Of a DNA stretch of 64,000 nt, positions 54,831 to 64,000 are shown piece by piece; the first letter of the stretch is position 1; each line of letters begins with the position of its first letter. A program made the position numbers and the translations under genes. Under the pieces are notes generated by a model. The model did not search any database and was not told the DNA's origin. It worked only from the letters and a program-made list of their open reading frames with translations. Origin of the DNA: Molossus alvarezi (Eukaryota; Chordata; Mammalia; Chiroptera; Molossidae); contig CM073898.1 in assembly GCA_037176705.1 (NCBI GenBank), forward strand, positions 39,869,488 through 39,933,487, given 5' to 3'.

Positions 54831-56848
54831 ATGGTAAATCTGGGGACTTCCATTTTCTTTCCTCAAGAATAAAAAGCAATGCATCTTACATCTCCTTATG
54901 CTTAAGGCCAGAATTTTTATTTTTCTTGCCTCTTTTCTAAATTGTAGATGAAAGATTTCTAGACATTAGAAAATCTGTTTCACAGAAGAGACTGACTGAC
55001 TTACTCATGGGTTGTATCTTGATTCGTTTATATGGATCTTTTTATTTGCCTGTATTTCCAAAAGTGCTTCAAAAGGCCACATGCACTGGTACTGATGATT
55101 TTCCCTATAGAAGATATTTTCCTGAAGCCAAAAGCTTGCCCTCCTTGTTTGCCTTTAAACATTCTCTAGGGAATCTTGTCTAACTGTCCATATTTGTCTT
55201 TGATGCTCATAATTTGGGGGGGGGAGGGGAAGCTAGCCCAAATATGACAATTAGTACTCATATATTTGGAAACTACTTAAAGGTCAAGAGAAAAAAAGCG
55301 TTGATTTAAAATATTTGCATCACCATTATAAAGCACATGAACATAAAAAACATAAAGCGAATATTGGAAAATAAAAATATTTTTCTTTATTTTCGAGACA
55401 TTTTCATAGCTAAGTCATTTCTTAGGTTTCACAACCTTACTAGTATCTATTACAGGAACTATGTGTTTTTATATTAATGCCCAGAAATATAAAGCTTTCT
55501 CACGATGTGAGATCAGTTAGAAGTTGTTGACATGTATACAATGAAAGACTGTTATTCATAGCACATCATGTTGATTAGTACGCATGAAGGACTTTATTCT
55601 CTTCCCAAACTGTGCCACAGCAATCAATATACTGCCCTCTAAGAAACAGTAAATCTATTTTTTTTATTAATGGTTTTATCTTAGGTTTCTAGGACTCTTA
55701 CAAATCCCCCGAGAACAGTTGAATTACTTCATCGGTGTCTGAGATTGTGACCTAGATAACCAACCTATTTTGTTCTTAGTTAACAGGTCACTATTCTGTG
55801 TCCACCTTAGAACCACTGGCTTATTTCAGAGTTCTTCCCGCTCTGTGTTTCCTTTCACAACACAGCCCATTGGCGTCTATGTCTGAGTCCTTGAAGAAGG
55901 GTTGCATTTTGAATTGTAACTATCTCCTGCTTTGTGTCTATGATTCTTTGAGGTCTTGAGTTTATCCTCTGCTTCTAAACCGGAAATTTAAAGCAGGCTG
56001 GGAAGGTGTAATTATATTTACAATGTAAGGGCTAGAAAGAGATGCTACCTTGGCTTCCTGAGTAGAGGTTTGTACCTCTTCAGTGAATTTATTAAGAAAT
56101 GAGATTCTCCTAACTCCCTTGTATAGAGTTTGAGCCATCCATTGCTATGACGTTCCTTTCCAGTAGTCAAGGACCATAGCAACAACTCTTCAAATATGAC
56201 AGAACTTTTCTGCCACATAGTAGTGTCTGCTAAAACACAGAGACTAATAGTTGCATTGGCTTACAAGTGGAGTAGACAGAACCCTATATTGTGCTTACTG
56301 GGTTTCTCTGGAGTATCTACTCTATTCACAGACTATTTGTTTTTCTTTTAAATAATGAATGAACCGAGTTTTGTGTTCATGTTATAGCCATGTAAACTTT
56401 TGTGGAATTAATCAATCTGAACATAATCTTTACAGTGAAACACTCTAGGAATGTTATGATTGTTACTGTGTGTGCATTTTCCAATTACTGTACCATTGGT
56501 GAATTCAGTAGTTTTACCTTATGTTGTTATTAATCTTACCTTTACTAGTGTCCCTTTAAAATGGCTCAATTTTAAACTTATTGTAATTGCATCTAGTTCA
56601 GTGATCCTTTAATTTATTCTTTTCCCTGCATTTGATGCTTTCTGTTTTGGTCATCTGAGAGATCGTACTATTTGGTAGCAAGATTTATGACTGAAGCCCC
56701 AACTCTGCAGGGAAAATCAGAGAAATTTACTACTGGCCCTAAGGCTATCATCACAGGACTTAAATAGCTCAAGATTAAAGCTTCTTCATTTTCCTTTGAT
56801 ATCCCTTGTTATAGGAGTATAATATAGGAACCAGAATGATTTTGCTTA

Positions 56849-56995
56849 GGGGTTCTTAATTCTAGCTATGCATTAGAATCACATTGGGAGCTTTTAAAAA
56901 ATACCATGCCTCACCTCTCCAGGTGCACAGTATGCAGCTAGGGAAGCGTTACTCAGATAACCAGACTAAGTTGGCACATCATTCCTTAATTTTGA
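56849..56995. mobile_element. hAT-Charlie-like MITE fragment
   Basis: GGGGTTCTTAATTCTAGC, then GCATTAGAATCACATTGGGA, then AGCTTTTAAAAAATACCATG matches the common opening of an old non-autonomous Charlie-type repeat. The second half is degraded. Confidence 0.45.
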
Positions 56996-57087
56996 CCCTG
57001 ATTTCTAACAAAGCCTAGTGGTCCCATCAACTGAGTAGTCCTTGTGATTTAGATGCTTGCACCACATTTTATTTTGTTTGTGTTTGA

Positions 57088-57306
<219 letters not shown>

Positions 57307-58134
57307 GAAACACACTTTCAAACGGGAGATCACCACTGCCAGAAATAGGAAAGAAGAAAGGAGTGGATTTCCACAGACCTGAGCTCATGGAGTGATTGTA
57401 CATTGCAGCACATATTTTCCCTCTGCAAACCTTTAGTATAACTAAAGCTGTATTTTATGTCTCTCGCTTTGATGTCTACAATAGTCAATTTCAAACAAGG
57501 TAGCTTTGAAAATCACCATTTTGGTACCAGTATTTTCATTAGAACTAAAACATTTTTGACTCCTTAGAGCTAAGATTATAATTGGGAAACACGCATGACT
57601 GGAAGAGTACAGTAGAGCCCTGATGGTTTTGATAGTTGACTCATTGCATTTAATGGTGGGAGTTTATTACCACGTTGTATTGAAGATGATAAGAGGTGGG
57701 TGGGTGTCTTCCAAATTCCCAACTTTGAGAGTTGAGTACCTATTTCTTATATTTTAGTCAGCAAAATACTAGTTCCTGATGCATAATTTAGATGCAAGAT
57801 AAGATTAGGTTTCTGGGATTTTGTTTTGACTTTTGAGGTGCTAACATACCACATAAATTCTCCTTACCAACTGGTAGCAAGACTTTTAGAGTGCTTATCA
57901 GAAAGTACCATTTATTTCAAATGATCAAAATAGATATATCTTTTCTTTTAATCTTGATATATTTTTCATGAAGACACATCTTGGGGACATGTCAACCTCC
58001 ATAATCTTTCAGTGTATCCATTGATGTTAATATTAACAATTTCAATTAAAGAACAAGCAAACAGTTTTTCTAAGTGTTTTCAGCTGTGAGATGTCAATTT
58101 CTACAATTTAGTTTCTAGACATGCTGTTATATTT

Positions 58135-58140
58135 AATAAA
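58135..58140 (+). promoter_or_regulatory. Candidate poly(A) signal, proximal
   Basis: AATAAA 829 bases after the stop, followed within 60 bases by TTTCTTTGTCT, a possible downstream U/GU-rich element. Confidence 0.5.
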
Positions 58141-58978
58141 CTTCATGTAAACTTTAAAATATTGCACTGCATTTACGAAAAGCTTTCTTTGTCTACAGCA
58201 GCTATCTAATATTTTATGAAAACTGACGCATGTCCTTCATTATCGAGGCTAAAAGCTTTGTTCAGATTGCTTGAGGTTTGAAAAGAGGCGTGCTAGCTTT
58301 GCTCACTTTATTTCTTATTTTTGGTATATATATATATAATATTAGACTGTGTGTATTGGAAATGCTATGATAGGTATTTTGTGTTTATTCCAATGCAATG
58401 ATAGTTCTCGTATGAATGTGCAAGAGGCCCGTGACAGAATGCTAAGTTTTTACTGTAGTTTAAGATTATTAAAGTAGGAATGCAACAATTCCCAGTTTTC
58501 ATATTTCTTCTAAATTACTCATTTATAGCAGAGTTCTGTTGTTTTAAAATGGGCTCATTACACAGTTTATTAATGGTCATTGGTGAAGGGGTTTTGTTAA
58601 AATGTTGTGATGAAAAAAGTCCTCTGCTCTCAGAAAATATTTATGACTTAATTTACTATAGAATAATCTCTTTAATTATTGTAATTGGGTTACACTTAAA
58701 CCTATCTGTCTTTTATATTTTTAAATTATTACTACTCAGTAAAAGAAAATTGCTTGCTATATTTACACCTTCTCGTTAGAAAAGTTTTCATCCTTAAATT
58801 GTTGTATTCCTACTCTCCGAAGACATTTAAAATAAGTTTTTGTGCCTGCAGAAGCTAATACAAGGAACACTGGTCTTTTGACAAAATACTTGTGTAAATT
58901 TTGATACTGTATTAAAACTATTTTTTTAAAGTTCCGCATAAAATTGAGTATCCAGTATGTGTTCATCTTAGCACTGGT

Positions 58979-58984
58979 AATAAA
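58979..58984 (+). promoter_or_regulatory. Candidate poly(A) signal, distal
   Basis: AATAAA followed about 15-30 bases later by a GTGTTATTTTTTTTC tract. The arrangement is better than at the proximal site. Confidence 0.5.
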
Positions 58985-59005
58985 TTATTTAATCTCACAG
59001 TGTTA

Positions 59006-59756
59006 TTTTTTTTCTTCAAAATGTTTTTTTCTAAATGAGATTTCTAATCATGACTAAATACCATAATGCTCTTGTATGATGATAGTAATACAGATGACTT
59101 ATTGAATATAAAAGAAAGGCATGTTTTTAAACATGTTTACATGAGAGATTTAGTATTCAGATTTTCTTCAACTCATTCTATTCTCTATTATAATGTAGTA
59201 AAAATTTTGGAATAGTTTGTGATATAAAACCTTTATTCTTTTAATTCGTATAGACCTAACTCACTTATTATTTAAAAATCACCAGAAGGAAATTTACTGA
59301 GGGTGGCAATACTAACGAAATTAAAAACTTAACCTCTGTATTTAGGAAGCTTATATATTACTAGGGGAGGAAGTAATATACACATATAACCAAGATATAA
59401 ATCAGAAAACACATGCATGTATGATCAAGGAACATGTTTCTTAGAGCTCACTAAGATTGTGGAATAGGGCTTCTTACATTTAGCATTAACTCCAACTTTG
59501 ACTGACATAGCAGATGGACAGCCCAGGGCCTGAGTCTCACTGTTGCCTACTGTGTTTATCAATACAAGTCAGTGGTACTGTTCTCCTATGTGACCAGTGT
59601 ATTGGTTTATTATTTGATTTTATTTTCCCTAGAACAAAGGTTAATTTACAGATCTTGGCAGAATACTTTCTTCCAGCTTTGAAGCTGATAGATATCAGAA
59701 TCTAAGCTTTTTAAATGAATGAATGTTAAGTTTCTAGCACATGCTCAAACTTGTTC
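59006..59756. other. Intergenic stretch, nothing recognised
   Basis: AT-rich sequence between the candidate gene end and the nested L1 complex. No repeat or gene identified. Confidence 0.5.
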
Positions 59757-59865
59757 ATGGAAATTAACAAGGAAGAAAGCTAGAAAAACCATGAATGCCT
59801 GGAGGTTAAACATGCTCATGAACAACTACTGGGTAAAAAAGAAAAAAACAGGAGATCAAGAAATG
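59757..59865 (+). mobile_element. Old 5'-truncated L1, left piece (interrupted)
   Basis: Translates as KLTRKKARKTMNAWRLN and then MNNYWV, the part of L1 ORF2 just after the endonuclease domain. L1 similarity starts abruptly near 59757, so the element is 5'-truncated. It breaks off at AGATCAAGAAATG (59853-59865) where another L1 was inserted, and continues from about 62789. Confidence 0.7.
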
Positions 59866-60049
59866 ATGCAGGATGGCAACAGAACAGGTAGACACTACAC
59901 TCACCTCCTTCCTGGAGCAAACTGGAAATGCAGCTAAATTATAGAACAATCTTAGTAACCAACTGAAGACTAGCTGAACAGAAGTCATATAAGCAAGAAT
60001 TTACAGAAGCAGCTACATTGAAATTGGTAGGAAGGGCAGAGATGTGGAT

Positions 60050-60990
60050 GGAAACATGGAAAGGGCGGGCCCTGCTCTCACAGGCTCCCCAGCCCAGAGC
60101 ACCAGGGCTGGGAAGAGGTGCCCATATAACATCTGGCTGTGAAAATCAGTGGGGATACTGTCAGGCCAGGGAGACTGGAGTCTGCTAGAGAAACAGGCGC
60201 CCTCTTACAGAACCAGCACACAAACTCTCATTTGTGTTGCTCGCCCTGGGTTCTGGCAGTGTGAGGGTAGAGCAGACTGGGGTTTGTGGCTCTGGGGAGG
60301 GAGCTGAAGGGACAACCACCAGGATCCTTTTGCTGAGTCCCTTTTCCATACCGCAGATGCCATCTTTCTTGGGTGGAGCACTCGCCTCCTTGGGGCATCA
60401 GCCTGGAGGAATGAAATACCCCCACACTCTGGACTCCCTACTATCCTACCCTGAGGAACTCCTGCCCTGATGAGGTGTCAGCTAGCTGCCTGGACTGAGT
60501 GTAGAGGTCCGGCCAAACTCTGGGGGTGTGAGTGACTGAGCCATGTGGCTTTGGGGTGGCGGCCGTTTCCTCCACTATCCTATGAACCTGCCCAGCAGTC
60601 CTCTCCTACACAGGAAATCCAGTGGCCCCACCTGGCTGAGCCTGGGCTCCCAGCAGAATCTGAGACAGACTGAATTGTGTGGCTCCAAGATGGAGGCTGT
60701 TTTCCCTCACCACCCAGCCAGTGCAGAGTCTTGCCTTCACATGGCCAAATCTGGTCTGTTTAAGCCTGATAATCTCTGCTGGCCTCCCCGTGAGGACTCC
60801 CTGAGAATCTTCCCCACCACAAACGTCTGTGGGCACCCAGCAGGGCGGCAGCTGGACTTGGTATACCCTGGGACTTTTGCAGAGTGGCCTCAGACCCAGT
60901 ACTGGCACCGAGTTTGAACCTGTATCAAGCTGGTGAACACTGAGAATCTATCTGGTGACTCACTGAGAATCTATCTCATGTAACTTGAAG
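60050..60990 (+). promoter_or_regulatory. L1M-type 5' UTR region
   Basis: GC-rich stretch with several overlapping short open frames and blocks like GGCTCCAAGATGGAGGCTG. It fits an L1 5' UTR by composition and its position before L1 sequence. None of the open frames is supported as a gene. Confidence 0.5.
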
Positions 60991-61651
60991 ACTGCCAGAG
61001 GCTCATTCAATGATCACAAAAGATCCTGAATAGCCATAGCAATCTTGAGAAAGAACAACAAAGTTGGAGAAATCATGCTACCTGATACTAGACTCTACTA
61101 CAAGACCATAGTAATCAAAACAGCATGGTACTGGTATAAAGACAGATATATAAATCAATGGAACAGATTAGAGCCCAGAAATAAACCCACACATTTATGG
61201 TCAATTAGTATTTGACAAAGTAGGCAAAAACATACATGGGGTAATTGACAGTCTAGTCAACAAATGTGGTTGGGAAAATTGGACAGATACATGCAAAAAA
61301 ATGAAATTAGACCACCTTCTTATACCATAAACAGAATAAACTAAAAATGGATAAAGACTTGAATGTAAGACTTGAAACCATAAAAATCCTTGAAGAAAAC
61401 ATAGGTAGTAAAATCTCGGACATTTCTTATAACAATATTTTTTTTCTGATACATTTCCTTGGGCAAGAGAAATAAAAGAAAAAATAAACAAATGGGACTA
61501 CATGAAACTTAAAAGTTTTTGCATACCAAAGGAAACCATCAGCAAAATGAAAAGACAACCCATTGAATGGGAGAACATATTTGCCAAAGACATATCTGAT
61601 AAATGGTTAAAATCCAAAATTTTTAAAGAACTGATAAAACTAAACACCAAG

Positions 61652-61908
61652 TCCTGGCTGTTTTGGCTCAGCAGTTAGAGTGTTGGCCCGCAGACCAATG
61701 AGTCTTGGGTTTGATTCCAGTCAAGGGCATGTACCTCGGTGTGGTTCATCCCTGGCCCTGGTTGGGTGGTGCAGGAGGCAACCAATTGATGTGTTTCTCT
61801 CACATCAATGTTTCTCTCTCTCTCCCTCCCTCCCTCCCTCCCACTCCATCTGATGATAAACAGAAAAATATCCTCGGGTGAGGATTAAAAAATAAAAACA
61901 CAAAAAAA
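61652..61908 (+). mobile_element. VES SINE inserted in L1
   Basis: Starts TCCTGGCTGTTTTGGCTCAG, with an A-box-like TTTGGCTCAGCAGTTAGAG and a B-box-like GGGTTTGATTCCAG. A (CTCC)n-type tract follows at 61818-61845, then TCCTCGGGTGAGGATTAAAA and an A-rich tail. It splits the ORF2 tail of the inner L1. The L1 on its two sides is not contiguous: about 0.1 kb of expected ORF2 is absent. Confidence 0.9.
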
Positions 61909-62788
61909 CCTCAACACTAAAACATCACTAATCATCAGAGAAATGCAAATTAAAACCACAAAGAACTATCACCTCACATCTGTCAGAATGACTGTCATCA
62001 ATAAATCAACAAACAAATGCTGGTGAGGATGTGGAGATAACTCTTGTGCACTGTTGGTGGGAATGCAGAATGGTGCAGCCACTGTGGACAATAGTATAGC
62101 GTTTCCTCAAAAATTAAAAATGGAACTGCTTTAAGATTCAGTGATTTCATTTCTGGAAATATATCTGAAAACACCCAAAACACCAACCAGAAAGAATTTA
62201 TGCACCCCTCTGTTTATTGCAGTGTTATTTACAATAGCCAAGATTTGGAAGGAACCCAAGTGCCCATCAGTAAATGAGTGGATAAAAAAGTTGTGGTATA
62301 TTTACACAATAGACTACTACTTGGCCATAAAAAAGGAAATATTACCTTTGTAAAAGCATGGATGGACCTGGAGTGCATTATGATAGTGAAATAAGCCAGT
62401 CAGAAAAAGATAAATACCATGTGATTTCACTTATGTGTAGAATTTAGTGAACAAATAGAAATAGACTCAGAGACAGAGAGCAGAGTGACAACTTGCAGGG
62501 GCTGGGGGGCTGGGTGAGAAAGGTGAAAGGATTAAGCAAAAAACAAACAAAACCTCATAGACACAGACAGCAGTATGGTGATTACCAGAGGGAAAGGTGG
62601 GTGGAGGGACATAGAAGGTAAAGTGAGGATAAATGGTGATGGAAGATTTGATTTTGGGTGATGAACACACAATACAATGTACAGATAATGTATTATAGAA
62701 TTGTACACTTGAAACCTATATAATTTTATTAAGCAATACCACCCAATAAAATCAATAAAAATTAAAAAATAGAACAATTAAAACAATA

Positions 62789-64000
62789 AGATCAAATGGT
62801 AGAGACAAATAAAAATGTAAACACGACATACCAACATTTCTGAGATGCAGCAAAAGCAGTACTAAGAGGTAAGCTTATACCTTTACAAGCCTACCTCAAG
62901 AAACAAGAAAAATCCTAAATAATCTAACATTCACCTTAAAGAACTAGAAAAAGAAGAACAAAATCCAAAGTCAGTAGAAGGAAAGGAACAATTAAAAATC
63001 AGACTGGAAATAAATAATACCAAGAACAAAGAGACATAGAAGAAAATGAAACAAAGAGCTTTTGTTTGAAAAGATATATCAAATCAATCAATGTGATACA
63101 GCACATTAACAAAATAAAACATAAAAATCATATGATTATATCAATAGATGCAGAAAAAAGCATTTGAAAGGATATAACATCCATTTATGATACAAAAAAA
63201 TTCTCAGTAAAATGGGTATAGAAGGAAAGAACCTCAACATAATAAAAGCCACATATAACCCTCAGTGAACATCATATTCAATGGTGAAAAGCCTAAAGCT
63301 TTAACTAAGATTAGGAAAAAGACAAGAATGTCTATTCTTGCCACTGCTATACTGGAAACCCTAGCTAGAACAATTAGTCAAGAAAAAGAAATAAAAGGCA
63401 TCCAAATTGGGAATGCAGATGACATGATTCTATCTATAGAAAACTCTAAAGACTTCACAAAAAATAAAAACCTGTTGGAAACGATAAACAAATACAGTAA
63501 AGTTGCAGGATATAAACTCAATATACATAGATCTGTTGCATTCCTATATACTAACAATAAAATATATTTACAATTGCAGAAAGCAGAATAAAATCCCTAG
63601 GAATAAATTTAAGAAAACAGGTGAAGGACCTGTTCACTGAAAACTTCAAGACATTGTTAAAAGAAATTGAAGAAATAATGAAATAGAAAGATATTCTGTG
63701 TTCATGGATTGAAAGAGTTAACATTTTTTAAATGACCATATAAAGCAATATATAGATTTCATGCAATCCCTATCAAAATATCAACGGCATTTCTCACAAA
63801 AATAGAACAAAAAATCCTCATATTTGTATGAAACCACAAAACACTCCAAATAGCCAAAGCAATCCTGAGGAATAAGAACAAAGCCAAAGGTATCATACAC
63901 CCTGAATTCAAACTGTACTACATTAATCAAAACAGTATAGTATCAGCAGACAAATAGACCAATGAAACAGAATTAAGAGCCCAGAAATAAACCCACACAT
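62789..64000 (+). mobile_element. Old L1, right piece, continuing past the window
   Basis: ORF2 resumes with GAGACAAATAAAAATG and then ATGCAGCAAAAGCAGTACTA, exactly the text that follows the left piece in an intact L1. At 63265-63591 an open frame includes the reverse-transcriptase region; the expected FADD has become NADD (GNADDMILSIENSKDF). The end of the window (about 63840-64000) repeats the ORF2 region seen at about 61030-61195, showing that two separate L1 copies are present. The frame is broken in many places. Confidence 0.85.

Larger units (their letters stand above)
57307..59005 (+). other. CCDC85A: CCDC85A-like 3' UTR (end uncertain)
   Basis: About 1.7 kb of AT-rich, repeat-poor sequence following the stop, with candidate poly(A) signals at 58135 and 58979. 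The short open frames inside it (for example 58480-58779) show no recognisable protein features. The true 3' end cannot be read from sequence alone. Confidence 0.6.
59866..62788 (+). mobile_element. L1 inserted into an older L1; 5' UTR fused to ORF2 tail
   Basis: About 1.1 kb of GC-rich L1M-type 5' UTR (from around 59890, with blocks like CTTAGTAACCAACTGAAGAC) runs to about 61010 and then joins directly to the last third of ORF2, with ORF1 and most of ORF2 absent. The ORF2 tail shows TRKNLCTPLFIAVLFTIAKI and [14 protein letters not shown] at 62141-62353, then a 3' UTR ending TATAATTTTATTAAGCAATA and AATAAAATCAATAAAAATTA. Flanks AGATCAAGAAATG (59853) and AGATCAAATG (62789) look like the target-site duplication. 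It carries stops throughout and a VES SINE at 61652. Confidence 0.72.

Noticed and set aside
60234..60917. Open frames in the GC-rich stretch
   Set aside because: The region looks like an L1 5' UTR upstream of L1 ORF2 sequence; peptides are unrecognisable and overlapping on both strands.

Overview
This 64-kb window is vertebrate nuclear DNA, almost certainly from a yangochiropteran bat and probably a vespertilionid or close relative. The evidence is six tRNA-derived SINEs of the bat VES type (heads like CCCTGGCCGGTTTGG, tails like TCCTCAGGTGAGGATTAAAA), LINE-1 elements, ancient mammalian MIR and L2 remnants, and cut-and-paste DNA transposon derivatives that look young: a nearly perfect mariner-type hairpin and two non-autonomous hAT elements. 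The sequence is AT-rich, has no CpG-island promoter, and is mostly intron. There is no prokaryotic content, operon, CRISPR array or stand-alone RNA gene that I can see.

The only host gene I can support is the 3' half of a CCDC85-family gene on the + strand, best matched to CCDC85A. Five coding exons with consensus AG/GT borders and fully compatible phases lie at 19160-19236, 46558-46692, 49554-49673, 53179-53277 and 57217-57306 (TGA stop). They are followed by a 3' UTR with candidate poly(A) signals at 58135 and 58979. Together they encode 172 complete codons: a heptad segment, a basic Trp-rich segment, a Ser/Pro-rich linker, a second acidic helical segment and the family C-terminal module. 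The start codon and the N-terminal exon(s) lie upstream of the window.

Layout: 1-19159 is upstream intron with ancient repeats and two VES SINEs. 19237-46557 is a 27.3-kb intron holding a nearly full-length, inactivated L1 in sense orientation (34790-40674), three VES SINEs, two hAT elements, other old repeats and a mariner hairpin 0.5 kb before the next exon. 46693-57216 has three short introns. 57307 to about 59000 is 3' UTR. From 59757 to the end is a nested L1 complex: an old 5'-truncated L1 split by a second L1, which is itself internally deleted and hit by a VES SINE.

I found no convincing new biological system. The most useful observations are the exon that open-reading-frame scanning misses, the three consecutive frame-neutral exons, the L1-in-L1 nest with a 5'UTR-to-ORF2 junction, the possible short 3' transduction on the large L1, the mariner hairpin beside an exon, and a few motif clusters that could be enhancers.
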